From an uncultured Acidimicrobiales bacterium (GTDB lineage: Bacteria; Actinomycetota; Acidimicrobiia; Acidimicrobiales; CADCTF01), in NCBI GenBank assembly GCA_902805655.1, contig CADCTF010000130.1, forward strand, positions 1 to 44,369: 44,369 bases of DNA. The letters are read 5' to 3'. Under the pieces are notes generated by a model, which was not told the DNA's origin, did no database searches, and worked only from the letters and a program-made list of their open reading frames with translations. This document shows positions 23,102 through 31,821 of the stretch, in pieces. The position numbers were made by a program, and so were the translations under genes. Every line of letters starts with the position of its first letter. Position 1 is the first letter of the stretch.

Positions 23102-23167
23102 ACGTTACGGACGCCTCTTGGCCGAGAGGCCGCCACAAGGTGAGCAGCAGGTGAACGGGCGGTGAAA
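23102..23167 (-). promoter_or_regulatory. PHO box (three 11-bp direct repeats) and promoter of pstS
   Basis: On the plus strand GGTGAGC (23139), GGTGAAC (23150) and GGTGAAA (23161) recur at exactly 11-bp steps with 4-nt spacers. Read toward pstS this is a series of GTTCACC-like units, the actinobacterial PHO-box pattern bound by PhoP/RegX3. A -10-like TAACGT (minus, 23107-23102) lies downstream in the pstS direction, with no good -35, as expected for an activated promoter. The element could also serve the divergent pstB. Confidence 0.75.
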
Positions 23168-23248
23168 CATGGTCACCCTCCTTGCAAACGCCCAGGTCGC
23201 GTTGGCGCAGTGGTTGCTACGCACAGAAGGAGGCACCATCATCGAAAC

Positions 23249-24112
23249 GTGTCCGACACTCAGACGACGCTCTTGAACACCCCCAACACCGCTCCGGAGG
23301 TCCGCAACCCGGCCGAGCTGCCGGCCGATGCCGGCGAGCCCGTCTTCGAGGTCAGCGACCTCGACTTCTTCTACGGGTCCTTTCGGGCGCTGCGCGACGT
23401 GAACCTGGGCATCGGCCGCCGGCGGGTGACCGCCCTGATCGGGCCGTCGGGCTGCGGCAAGAGCACCTTCCTGCGCTGCCTCAACCGCATGAACGACCTG
23501 ATCCCCGGCACCCGGGTCGACGGTCGCATCGCCTATCACGGCCAGGACCTCTACGGCCAGGGTGTCGACCCCATCGAGGTGCGTCGCCAGATCGGCATGG
23601 TCTTCCAGAAGCCGAACCCGTTCCCGAAGTCGATCTACGACAACGTGGCGTTCGGCCCGAAGGTGAACGGGCTCAAGCCCAAGAGCATGGACGACCTGGT
23701 GGAGGAGTCCCTCCGTCGGGCTGCCCTGTGGGACGAGGTGAAGGACAAGCTCAAGCAGAGCGCCTTCTCCCTGTCCGGTGGCCAGCAGCAGCGGCTCTGC
23801 ATCGCCCGGGCCATCGCCGTCCGGCCCGACGTGATCCTCATGGACGAGCCCTGCTCGGCGCTCGACCCGATCGCCACCATCCGCATCGAGGAGCTCATGG
23901 TCGAGCTCAAGCAGGACTACACGATCGTCATCGTGACCCACAACATGCAGCAGGCTGCCCGCGTCTCCGACGTGACGGCGTTCTTCACGGCCGAGGTCGA
24001 CGATGCCGGCCACCGCACCGGTGTGCTGGTCGAGGCCGACGCCACCAGCGCCCTGTTCACCTCGCCCAAGGACCAGCGCACCGACGACTACATCACCGGC
24101 CGCTTCGGCTGA
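23249..24112 (+). CDS. pstB: Phosphate ABC transporter ATP-binding protein PstB
   Basis: 287 residues from GTG 23249. Walker [10 protein letters not shown], the Q-loop [20 protein letters not shown] (PstB-specific), signature [14 protein letters not shown], Walker [13 protein letters not shown] and H-loop VTHN are all present. The strong Shine-Dalgarno AGAAGGAGG (23225-23233) is 15 nt from the GTG, longer than usual, and no closer in-frame start codon is available. The gene is divergent from pstSCA instead of following pstA. Confidence 0.92.
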   Translation: MSDTQTTLLNTPNTAPEVRNPAELPADAGEPVFEVSDLDFFYGSFRALRDVNLGIGRRRVTALIGPSGCGKSTFLRCLNRMNDLIPGTRVDGRIAYHGQDLYGQGVDPIEVRRQIGMVFQKPNPFPKSIYDNVAFGPKVNGLKPKSMDDLVEESLRRAALWDEVKDKLKQSAFSLSGGQQQRLCIARAIAVRPDVILMDEPCSALDPIATIRIEELMVELKQDYTIVIVTHNMQQAARVSDVTAFFTAEVDDAGHRTGVLVEADATSALFTSPKDQRTDDYITGRFG

Positions 24113-24131
24113 GCTGCAGTCGACCTGATCG

Positions 24132-24809
24132 TCAGTAGGTCCGCTCGTCGGCGTCGCCGGCGTTCATCTCGCCCTGAGCCACGAAGCACACCCGCTCGGC
24201 GATGACTACGGCGTGGTCGGCCACCCGCTCGTAGAAGCGGGAGATGTGGCCGAGCTCCACGGTGGAGGCCACCGTGCCCTCGCTCGCCGTGAACAGCTGC
24301 TGGAGCAGGCGGTGGTGCAGGGCATCCATGGCGTCGTCCGCGTCGCGCACCCACGCCGCGCCTTCCGCGTCGAGCACCGAGTAGCAGCCGGCGGCGGCGC
24401 GGAACATGATCGCGGCCTGGCGCCCCATCTCCTCGAGCAGGAAGCGGACCTCTGCGGTCAGCGAGCGGGGGTCGATCGCGCCCACCCGGCGGCCCACGGA
24501 GGCGATCAGGTCGCCTGAGCGCTCGATCTCCTGGGCCACCCGAAGCGTGGCCATGAGGAACCGGAGATCCCTCGCCACCGGGGCTTGACGGGCCACGAGC
24601 GAGAAGACGTCAGCCTCCACCGTCGGGTAGACGGCGTCGATGAAGGCGTCGGCCGCGATGACGGCGGCCGCCGCCTCCACGTCACCGGCGAGCAGGGCGG
24701 CGGTGACGGTCTCGGTGCCGCTCACGACCACCCTTGCCATGGCCTCGACCCTGCCGCGCAGCACGGCCAGGTCGTCGTGGAAGGTGCGTCGGAGCTCGTG
24801 CTGGCTCAT
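24132..24809 (-). CDS. phoU: Phosphate signalling protein PhoU
   Basis: 225 residues from ATG 24809, overlapping the ppx stop as ATGA. Two three-helix PhoU repeats (about 5-105 and 115-210) each with the E/D-rich metal-binding pattern: LRFLMATLRVAQEIERSGDLI (split) in the first, and STVELGHISRFYERVADHAV in the second. PhoU relays the state of the Pst transporter to the sensor kinase and restrains uptake. It is the last gene of the polyphosphate operon, not of the pst operon. A longer open frame upstream belongs to ppx on another frame. Confidence 0.9.
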   Translation of the reverse strand: MSQHELRRTFHDDLAVLRGRVEAMARVVVSGTETVTAALLAGDVEAAAAVIAADAFIDAVYPTVEADVFSLVARQAPVARDLRFLMATLRVAQEIERSGDLIASVGRRVGAIDPRSLTAEVRFLLEEMGRQAAIMFRAAAGCYSVLDAEGAAWVRDADDAMDALHHRLLQQLFTASEGTVASTVELGHISRFYERVADHAVVIAERVCFVAQGEMNAGDADERTY

Positions 24810-26368
24810 GCCGCCCCCGCACGAGTGGCCGCCCCGGCACCGGCCGGCACGATGTCGAGCGGCCGGTCGAAGAGCTTCTCGAAGAGGTCGCGCTTGCGGC
24901 GGACGCCCCACAGCTCCAGGTCCATGTCCGCCCTGGCCTGGACCTCCAGGCGGACCCGGCTCTTGGTGACGCCGACGCGCACCGCGTCGACGGTCGTGGC
25001 GTGGCCCCGGTCGAGCCCGTCCGCCAGCCGGAGCAGTGACAGCAGCTGCAGGGTTGCGGTTCGACGCTCGGCGGTCAGCGTCGCCCACGGAGCGAACGAC
25101 GACTTTGGGTCGCTGCGGCGGTGGTACCGGCCGAGCACCCCGAGCACGGCGATGTCCTCCGGGCTGAAGCCCCGGAGCCGTCCGTGCTCGATGAGGTAGG
25201 CGGTGTGCTTGTGGTGCGACTCCACCGCCACGTGCTCACCGATGTCGTGCAGCAGGGCGCCGTACTCGAGGAGATCGCGGTCGTAGGGCGACAGCCCGTG
25301 CAGCTGGTGGGTCTGGTCGAAGAGGTCGGTGGCCAGCCGGGCGACCTGCACGGAATGGCGCTCGTCCCATCCGCAGCGCCGGGCCAGGCCGAGCACGGAG
25401 GAGCGGCGGATCGCCTCGGCGTCACCCGTCCACTCGGCCACCTCGTGGTGCCGGATCGCCTCGAGCACGATGCCTTCGCGCAGGGCCCAGTCCGACGCGA
25501 TCATAGAGTCGAAGCCGAACAGCTTGAAGATGGTGACGAGCACGAGCGAGCCCACCGGGATCTGATCGGCCCGGCGGGCGTCGAGGCCGCTGATGCGGGC
25601 CCGCCCGGCCGCGGGCAGCTCGAGCAGCTGCTCGTGGACCTCCTGCACGTCCCGGCGCCGGACGCTCAGCTGGTTCAGGGTGGCCGGCACGGTGCCGGTG
25701 CGCGCCGCGGCTGCCATGCGTGACAGGTCGCAGAAGGTGCCGCTCGTCACCACCAGCAGCTTGGGGTCGAAGGGCCGAACCTCCTCGAGGACAGGCGAGA
25801 GGACCTCGGTGACGTGGGCCTTGAGCCGGCGGATCTCGCCGGCCGACGGCGGGTCGTCCCGCACGAACTGCGCGGCGAGGCGGGCCACACCCAGGTGGAC
25901 GCTCGTGGACCAGAGCAGCCGGCTGTTGTCCCCGACCATGATCTCGAGGCTGCCGCCGCCGAGGTCGAAGCAGATCGCCGGCCCGGATCCCAGGTCGACG
26001 CTCTCCCGGATGGCCGAGAAGATCAGGCCGGCCTCGGCCTGCCCGCTGATGACCTCGACCGCGATGTCGGTCTCCGCGGCGATGCGGTCGACCACCTGGG
26101 CCGAGTTCTCCGCTTCGCGAAGCGCGCTGGTGGCGCGGGCGCTGATCTCGGTGGCGCCGATGGACCGAGCGGCGACGGCGAAGCGCTGCATGGTCTCGAC
26201 CACCCGGTCGACCTGGTCCGGCGGGATCGCACCCGTGCGGGTGACCACATCGCCGAGGCGAAGCGTCTCCTTGTCCTTCAGGAGCGTGTCGAAGGACCCG
26301 TCGGGATGCGCGTCGACCACCACGAGGTGGAAGGAGTTGGACCCCAGGTCGATGGCCGCGATGCGCAT
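24806..26368 (-). CDS. ppx: Exopolyphosphatase/guanosine pentaphosphatase (Ppx/GppA) with C-terminal HD region
   Basis: 520 residues. AAIDLGSNSFHLVV (4-17) is the ASKHA phosphate-1 motif, and FDLGGGSLEI is the phosphate-2 loop. The C-terminal half (from about 320) has an HD-like helical domain with YGALLHDIGEHVA. Degrades polyphosphate chain ends and/or pppGpp. It sits 32 bp after the SixA-like gene and overlaps phoU. Long-form architecture matches E. coli Ppx/GppA more than the short mycobacterial Ppx1. Confidence 0.88.
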   Translation of the reverse strand: MRIAAIDLGSNSFHLVVVDAHPDGSFDTLLKDKETLRLGDVVTRTGAIPPDQVDRVVETMQRFAVAARSIGATEISARATSALREAENSAQVVDRIAAETDIAVEVISGQAEAGLIFSAIRESVDLGSGPAICFDLGGGSLEIMVGDNSRLLWSTSVHLGVARLAAQFVRDDPPSAGEIRRLKAHVTEVLSPVLEEVRPFDPKLLVVTSGTFCDLSRMAAAARTGTVPATLNQLSVRRRDVQEVHEQLLELPAAGRARISGLDARRADQIPVGSLVLVTIFKLFGFDSMIASDWALREGIVLEAIRHHEVAEWTGDAEAIRRSSVLGLARRCGWDERHSVQVARLATDLFDQTHQLHGLSPYDRDLLEYGALLHDIGEHVAVESHHKHTAYLIEHGRLRGFSPEDIAVLGVLGRYHRRSDPKSSFAPWATLTAERRTATLQLLSLLRLADGLDRGHATTVDAVRVGVTKSRVRLEVQARADMDLELWGVRRKRDLFEKLFDRPLDIVPAGAGAATRAGAA

Positions 26369-26400
26369 GGATCCGCCTTCGAGGGGGGCACCGGACCGGG

Positions 26401-26853
26401 TCAGGCCGGCGGAGGGAGGTAGCGGAGCCGTGGTCGTTCACCTCCGTCGTCCTCGATCACCCAGGTCGAGCCCTTGGCGCAGGCCATCTCCCCGTCACCC
26501 TGGAAGCGGGCGAGCGCCTTCACCAAGGGCGGGATCACGTCGCCGTGCGAGCAGAGGACGAGCGCCCCGGGCCCGTTGGAGCCGGCGAGGGTGGCGGCCG
26601 CGTCGCGCTGCCCCTCGGCGAGCTGCGGCACCACGTCCACCGAGAGGTCGCACGCGGCGGCGAGCGGCCGCACCGTGTCGACGCACCGGGCCGACGGGCT
26701 GGACAGGATGCTGTCGATCTTGAACTCCCGGAGCAGCTCGACGAGGCCGGCCGCCTGGGCCACGCCCCGCTCGTCGAGGGGACGGTCGACGTCTGCGTGC
26801 GACCAGGCGCTCCGACCGATCGCCACCGCGTGGCGCACCACGAGCACGGTCAT
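26401..26853 (-). CDS. SixA-like histidine phosphatase
   Basis: 150 residues. VVRHAVAIG (5-13) carries the catalytic RH pair; SSPSARCVDTVRPL is the second block, and CSHGDVIPPL the second His. Overlaps the NUDIX gene as ATGA. In mycobacterial MutT1 this same module is the C-terminal domain of one NUDIX-phosphatase polypeptide next to ppk, so this gene and the NUDIX gene look like a split MutT1. A SixA-type phosphohistidine role is the alternative. Confidence 0.82.
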   Translation of the reverse strand: MTVLVVRHAVAIGRSAWSHADVDRPLDERGVAQAAGLVELLREFKIDSILSSPSARCVDTVRPLAAACDLSVDVVPQLAEGQRDAAATLAGSNGPGALVLCSHGDVIPPLVKALARFQGDGEMACAKGSTWVIEDDGGERPRLRYLPPPA

Positions 26854-27284
26854 CGCTCGACCCGATCAACCGTCGCGCCGGCTGCGGCGGTCAGCACCTC
26901 GAGGTCGCGGTCGTAGGTGAGCCGAGACCCGGCCTCACCGAGGTCGACCCAGGCCACCTGGTCGACCTCGTCGTTCGGCACGAACGCTCCGCCGGTCACG
27001 TCCATGACCCAGTAGCGGACGATCTTGGGTCGCCCGAAGCGGTCGGTGTAGCGGGTCGTGGCCAGCTCGGCGCCCAGGCGGCACTGCAGCCCCGTCTCCT
27101 CCTCCACCTCCCGAAGCGCGCAGATTTCGTCGTCCTCACCCACTTCCGCCTTTCCCTTGGGCAACGTCCAGTCGTCGTAACGAGGCCGGTGCACGAGCAG
27201 CACCTCGGTGCTACCCATGGGGCCGGCGCGCAGCACCACGCCACCGGACGCCCGCACCTCGCCGGCGGCGTTCACCTCCGCCAC
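26850..27284 (-). CDS. NUDIX hydrolase (MutT1 N-domain-like)
   Basis: 144 residues. The Nudix box is a perfect match to GX5EX7REUXEEXGU: GKAEVGE followed by REVEEETGL, near residues 45-67. The preceding DWTLPKG is typical of MutT1/Ap4A-hydrolase-like enzymes. Likely substrates are oxidised nucleotides (8-oxo-dGTP) or dinucleoside polyphosphates. It is 19 bp after the CYTH-CHAD gene and overlaps the phosphatase gene, which together form the two halves of MutT1 of mycobacteria. Confidence 0.87.
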   Translation of the reverse strand: MAEVNAAGEVRASGGVVLRAGPMGSTEVLLVHRPRYDDWTLPKGKAEVGEDDEICALREVEEETGLQCRLGAELATTRYTDRFGRPKIVRYWVMDVTGGAFVPNDEVDQVAWVDLGEAGSRLTYDRDLEVLTAAAGATVDRVER

Positions 27285-27303
27285 GTTCGCTCCCTCACGT
27301 CAG

Positions 27304-28848
27304 TCACGCCAGCCAGGAGCGAAGCTTCTTGTCGGAGAGCTGCTCCCACGCCCCGCGCCAGGAGCTGCGTGCCTCGACCATGGCCATGCGCTGCACGCCG
27401 ATGAGCTCGCCCGCCAGCAGTGCCTGCCGGGCCGGGCCCTTGATCCCTACGGTGCGCAGCCATGCCTCGGTCACCACTGCGTCCTGCAGCTCCCCGAGGG
27501 CGCCCTGCACGCCGGCCACCGCCTTGGCGAACCGCAGGGCCGGCTTGCCCAGCACGGGGGCGGCGGCCTCGGCCGCGTAGCGGGCGCGCTTGGCCCGGAT
27601 GCGGATGTCGTGCAGCGCTTCGTCCTCGGGCTCGTCGCCCAGTGCCTCCACTGCCTTCCGGAGGTGCTTCCAGGGGCCGCGGACGAGACCGGGCAGGGAG
27701 TCCATGGCGTTCTCGCCGGCGAACTCGACCACCGGTGGACGGGCGGCCGCATCGGCGAGCGAGTCGATCAGGCGGAGATAGCGGTCGGTGTCGAGCGCGG
27801 CCAGCAGCGTCGCCCGCGCCGAGCGGCGTTCGGCCTCGAGTCGCCGCAACAGCCCGGCGATCGCCACTGGGTCGGCGGACGGCAGCTCTGCCGCCTGCGT
27901 GCGCAGGCGCTCGGCCAGCACGTCGCCGTCGCGCACATGGCCGAGCTCGGCTCCGAGCCACTGCAGCTCTCCACGGATCGCGGCGTTGGCGTCGGGCTCG
28001 AGCACGTCGCGGAACGTGCGCAGGTCCGAGCGCAGTCGCCGGGCTGCCACCCGGGCCTGGTGCACGTCTTCGTCGTCGCCGCCGATGCGAACACCCGGGT
28101 CGTGGCGCAGCAGGCGGGTGAAGCCGGAGGCCACGGCCGCACCGACCACGTCGGCCAGGGTGGCGTCCTTGCCGAGGTCGGGCACCACCACGTCGGGCGG
28201 GTCGAGCGAACGGGGCCCGAGGGCGCGCACCACCTTCGACGTCTGCTCGCCGCGTCGCGCTCCGGCCGCTTCCAGACGGGCGGTGACCGCCTCCAGCAGC
28301 TCCTCCGGAGCGTCACCGCGCAGCTCGGCCTCGATCTCCCGGAAGCGCACCGCCACGCGGCGGTTCTCGAGCACGGACACCTCGTCGTCGGCCACCTCCA
28401 CCAGCGCCCGGCCGGCGCCGTTGCGCAGCTCGACCCGGCGGCGCTGGGTTTGGAGCGTCGCCACGGGTGCCAGAAGCGCGGAGCGGACGTGGGCCCGCAC
28501 CAGCGAGGCCATCTCCTCGGGGATGACCCGGCCCGGCGCGTCGATGCTGATCTCCCGGCGCGCGAGCCCCTCGCCGGCTCCCTGATCCGGCAGCTTCACC
28601 GTCCACCGGCCGACGCCCTTCGCCCCTCGGCCTGCCTGCTTCTCACCTTCGCCGGTGCGGAAGCGCATCGAGATGCCGGCCCGCGCCAGCCGGAGGTCTC
28701 GGGTGTCGTAGTAGGTGGCCTCCAGCTGCTGGGTGGCCACGGGCACGGCCACCAGGCCGTCGACCGCATCGGCCAGGTTCGGCAGCTCGAAGCCGGCCCA
28801 CCCCTGCAGCTTCACCTCGCGCTCGACCGCTGACGACGCTCCACCCAT
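27304..28848 (-). CDS. CYTH-CHAD domain protein
   Basis: 514 residues from ATG 28848; the stop of ppk and this ATG share one base (TGATG). Residues 8-200 are a CYTH (triphosphate tunnel) domain with the opening EREVKLQG (ExExK type), and TYYDTRDLRLARAGISMRFR. Residues about 230-510 are a CHAD domain, with DDEDVHQARVAARRLRSDLRTF and DEALHDIRIRAKRARYAAEA (split), the His- and Arg-rich helices that bind polyphosphate. Probably localises to or acts on polyphosphate. Confidence 0.9.
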   Translation of the reverse strand: MGGASSAVEREVKLQGWAGFELPNLADAVDGLVAVPVATQQLEATYYDTRDLRLARAGISMRFRTGEGEKQAGRGAKGVGRWTVKLPDQGAGEGLARREISIDAPGRVIPEEMASLVRAHVRSALLAPVATLQTQRRRVELRNGAGRALVEVADDEVSVLENRRVAVRFREIEAELRGDAPEELLEAVTARLEAAGARRGEQTSKVVRALGPRSLDPPDVVVPDLGKDATLADVVGAAVASGFTRLLRHDPGVRIGGDDEDVHQARVAARRLRSDLRTFRDVLEPDANAAIRGELQWLGAELGHVRDGDVLAERLRTQAAELPSADPVAIAGLLRRLEAERRSARATLLAALDTDRYLRLIDSLADAAARPPVVEFAGENAMDSLPGLVRGPWKHLRKAVEALGDEPEDEALHDIRIRAKRARYAAEAAAPVLGKPALRFAKAVAGVQGALGELQDAVVTEAWLRTVGIKGPARQALLAGELIGVQRMAMVEARSSWRGAWEQLSDKKLRSWLA

Positions 28849-31028
28849 CAGAGGACGTCCTCGGCGTCGAGCCACGGCCGGGCCCGCAGCATCGCCGCCT
28901 CCTGGAGGCGGTGATGTGTGCCGGAGGCCGTGTCGCCCGTGGGCGGCACCCAGGTGCCGTCGGCCTGCAGCTGCCAGGCGAGCGTGTCGTCGGCGAGGTT
29001 GATGTCCAACACCTCCTGGAGGCGCCCCTGGAGCACGGGGTCGGTGACGGGGGCGATCACTTCGATGCGGCGGTCGAGGTTGCGGCGGCGCAGGTCGGCC
29101 GACCCGATGAGGTACGAGTCGGGCCCGCCGTGGCCGAAGTAGAAGATGCGCGAGTGCTCGAGGTAGCGCCCGACGATCGACCGGACACGGATCGTGTCCG
29201 ACAGCCCCGGCACGCCGGGACGCAGGCAGCACATGCTCCGCAGCACGAGGTCGATGGGCACGCCGGCCTGCGAGGCGGCGTACAGCGCCTCGATCACCGC
29301 TGGGTCGTCGAGGCCGTTCATCTTGAGGATGATGCGGCCCTCGGCCCCGAGGGCGGCCTCCGCCTGGATCAGCTCGATGATGCGGTTGCGCAGGCCTCGC
29401 GGGGCCACCAGCAGCTTTCGGTAGGAGATCTGGCGGCTGTACCCGGTGAGGAAGTTGAAGAGGTCGGTGAGGTCGGCACCGATCTCCGGGTCGGCGGTCA
29501 GCAGCCCGATGTCCTCGTAGATCCGGGCCGTCTTGGAGTTGTAGTTGCCGGTGCCGATGTGGCAGTAGCGGCGCAGCCCCTCGTCCTCCTGCCGCACGAC
29601 GAGCGCGGTCTTGCTGTGGGTCTTGAGCCCGACGATGCCGTACACGACGTGCACTCCGGCATCCTCCAGGGCCTTGGCCCACGTGATGTTGACCTGCTCG
29701 TCGAAGCGGGCCTTCACCTCGACCAGCACGGCCACCTGCTTGCCGCGCTCGGCGGCTCGGATGAGCGACCGCACGATGGGGCTGTCACCCGAGGTGCGGT
29801 ACAGGGTCTGCTTGATGGCCAGGACGTTGGGGTCGGCCGACGCACGATGGATGAACGCCTCGACCGACGTGGTGAACGACTCGTACGGATGGTGCACGAG
29901 CACATCGCCGTCGCGGATGACGGCGAAGAGGTCGGCCTCGTTCTCGTCGAGCGCCAGCCGGGGGGCCGTGGTGGGGGCCCACGGATCGTCCTTGAGCTCC
30001 GGTCGCTCGAGGTCGTACACCGCCCACAGGCCGCTCAGGTCGAGGGGACCGTCGATCACGTAGACGTCGCTCGGGAGCAGCTGCAGCTCCCGCACCAGGA
30101 GATCGCGCACCTCGTCGGCCATGGTGGCGTCGATCTCGAGGCGCACGGCCCGCCCACGCCGGCGGCGACGCAGCTCGATCTCGACGGCTTCGAGCAGGTC
30201 GTCGGCATCCTCCTCGTCGACGATCAGGTCGGCGTTGCGGGTGACGCGGAAGGGGAAGTGGCCCTCGGTCGTCATGCCGGGGAACAGGCGGTCGAGGTGG
30301 AACGCGATGACCTGCTCGAGCGGGACGAAGCGCTCGCCGTCCGGCATGACGACGAAGCGGGGCAGCAGCTGCGGCACCTTCACCCGGGCGAAGCGTCGTT
30401 CGTTGGACGTGGGGTCGCGGACGATCACCGCCAGGTTCAACGACAGGTCGGAGATGTGGGGGAACGGATGACCGGGGTCGACCGCAAGCGGCGTGAGCAC
30501 CGGGTAGATGCGGCGGTCGAACACGTCGACCAGGTACTCGCGGTCGTCGTCGTCGAGCGCGTCCCAGTCGGAGAGGCGGATGCCCTGGTCGGCCAGGGCC
30601 GTCGCCACCTGGCCGAGGAACGCGGCCGACAACCGCTGGAGCTGCTCGCTCACGGCCTCGCGGATGGCCTTGAGCTGGTCGAGCGGGCTGGTGCCGTCGG
30701 GGGCGGTGGCCGGGAGCCCGGCGGCCAGCTGGTCCTTGAGGCCGGCCACGCGGACCTGGAAGAACTCGTCGAGGTTCGTACTGAAGATGGCGAGGAACTT
30801 GGCCCGCTCGAGCAACGGCTGGCGCTCGTCCTCGGCCAGGCTCAGCACGCGGCCGTTGAAGTCGATCCACGACCGCTCGCGGTTGATGTACTGGGCGGCC
30901 CGGCTGGGGTCGGCGCTCCGCAGGGCCCGACTCGCCGGCGAGGAGCCGGTGAGCGCACCTGGGCCGGTTGCCGTCGTAGGGACGCCCGTGTGCGCTTCCT
31001 CGGCGCTCGCCTCTACGTGGGTCGACAT
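28848..31028 (-). CDS. ppk1: Polyphosphate kinase 1
   Basis: 726 residues. An N-terminal Ala/Thr-rich extension of about 45 residues precedes YINRERSWIDFNGRVL, the standard PPK1 opening. The catalytic region contains GLKTHSKTALVVR (phospho-acceptor His471) and YCHIGTGNYNSKTARIYED. Makes polyphosphate from ATP. First gene of the ppk-CHAD-NUDIX-phosphatase-ppx-phoU operon. ATG 31028 lies 7 nt after a TAGGCT -10 (minus 31041-31036), so the transcript may be leaderless. Confidence 0.94.
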   Translation of the reverse strand: MSTHVEASAEEAHTGVPTTATGPGALTGSSPASRALRSADPSRAAQYINRERSWIDFNGRVLSLAEDERQPLLERAKFLAIFSTNLDEFFQVRVAGLKDQLAAGLPATAPDGTSPLDQLKAIREAVSEQLQRLSAAFLGQVATALADQGIRLSDWDALDDDDREYLVDVFDRRIYPVLTPLAVDPGHPFPHISDLSLNLAVIVRDPTSNERRFARVKVPQLLPRFVVMPDGERFVPLEQVIAFHLDRLFPGMTTEGHFPFRVTRNADLIVDEEDADDLLEAVEIELRRRRRGRAVRLEIDATMADEVRDLLVRELQLLPSDVYVIDGPLDLSGLWAVYDLERPELKDDPWAPTTAPRLALDENEADLFAVIRDGDVLVHHPYESFTTSVEAFIHRASADPNVLAIKQTLYRTSGDSPIVRSLIRAAERGKQVAVLVEVKARFDEQVNITWAKALEDAGVHVVYGIVGLKTHSKTALVVRQEDEGLRRYCHIGTGNYNSKTARIYEDIGLLTADPEIGADLTDLFNFLTGYSRQISYRKLLVAPRGLRNRIIELIQAEAALGAEGRIILKMNGLDDPAVIEALYAASQAGVPIDLVLRSMCCLRPGVPGLSDTIRVRSIVGRYLEHSRIFYFGHGGPDSYLIGSADLRRRNLDRRIEVIAPVTDPVLQGRLQEVLDINLADDTLAWQLQADGTWVPPTGDTASGTHHRLQEAAMLRARPWLDAEDVL

Positions 31029-31035
31029 CGCGGCC

Positions 31036-31132
31036 AGCCTACTGGCGCGCCTGCGGCCGAGCGCCGGGCGTGGGAGCCGCCGTCGACGCCCCGGCCAACC
31101 GTGCCTGACGCCCGGGTGAACGGTCGGGGAAC
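31036..31132 (-). promoter_or_regulatory. Putative PHO box and promoter of ppk1
   Basis: On the plus strand GGTGAAC (31115-31121) is followed 11 bp later by GGGGAAC (31126-31132); a degenerate CCTGACG lies 11 bp before. Read toward ppk1 this gives GTTCCCC-N4-GTTCACC, the same pattern and orientation as the pstS PHO box. The -10 TAGGCT (31041-31036) is about 75 bp closer to the gene, farther than the box-to-promoter distance at pstS. Confidence 0.5.
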
Positions 31133-31161
31133 AGTGTCGCGACGGGCCCCCACGCCAGCGA

Positions 31162-31272
31162 TCACTCCGCCTCGGTGTCGTGCTCCATGGCGCCGATGAC
31201 GTTGCCGGACGGGTCGCGGAAGAAGATCAGGTGCCCTACGCGGCTGATGGTGAAGCGGTCCATCACTACCTC
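31162..31272 (-). pseudogene. VOC protein remnant (C-terminal end only)
   Basis: The last 36 or so codons read VVMDRFTISRVGHLIFF then RDPSGNVIGAMEHD, the unmistakable end of a glyoxalase-like VOC domain. Sequence further 5' on this strand (past about 31272) has no VOC resemblance and is antisense to the AraC remnant. The N-terminal two thirds are gone. Confidence 0.7.
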
Positions 31273-31770
31273 GTCTCGTCGCTGCGGGTGCTTCCTGGTG
31301 AGCCCCGAGCCCTGAACGTCGCCCCGCTCGTGCGCGAGCTGCTGCTCCACGCCGTTCGCCTGTGTCCGCTCGACCTCGACCATGCCCCGCACGCGGCCCT
31401 GCTGACGGTGCTGCTCGAGCAGCTCAGCGGCGCCCCCGAAGCACCGCTGCAGCTGCCGGCACCGCGTGACGCACGAGCGAGACAGCTGGCCGCCGCCATC
31501 CTCAAAGACCCGGCGGCGGACCTCGGGCCGCTGCTGCGGGCGGTGGGTGCGAGCCGGCGCACGCTCGACCGCGCCTTTGTGTCGGAGACCAGGATGACGC
31601 TGAGCAGGTGGCACCGTCGGGCTCGAATGCTGCGGGCCCTCGAGCTGCTGGCCGAGGGGGCATCGGTCACGACCACCGCCGTCTCTGTGGGCTATGCCAC
31701 CCCGAGCTCGTTCGTGGCCGCCTGCCGGGAGGAGCTGGGCGTCACTCCCGGCCAGCTGGTGGTCCGCTGA
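31273..31770 (+). pseudogene. AraC-family regulator remnant (C-terminal DNA-binding part)
   Basis: From about 31285 the frame encodes the linker (ALNVAPLVRELLLHAVRL) and both AraC helix-turn-helix motifs (LLRAVGASRRTLDRAF and VTTTAVSVGYATPSSFVAACREELGVTPGQL, split). The N-terminal cupin sensor, about 100 residues, is missing. An upstream ATG/GTG at 31180 would read through antisense VOC sequence. The DNA-binding domain itself is intact, so a truncated protein could still bind DNA if expressed. Confidence 0.65.
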
Positions 31771-31821
31771 GCCGGTCGAAATTGCTGCGGCGCCGGCGGG
31801 CGCCTCGACCATCATCTGGCG

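Noticed and set aside
24088-24131. Search for a terminator between convergent pstB and phoU
   Set aside because: Only 19 bp of intergenic sequence and no stem longer than a few bases.
27304-29682. A 792-codon open frame spanning CYTH-CHAD and part of ppk1
   Set aside because: The N-terminal 278 codons are Arg/Pro-rich out-of-frame translation of ppk1; the real gene begins at 28848.
31180-31770. Intact AraC regulator of 196 residues starting at 31180
   Set aside because: Its first 30 or so codons are antisense to recognisable VOC sequence, and the sensor domain is missing; called a remnant.
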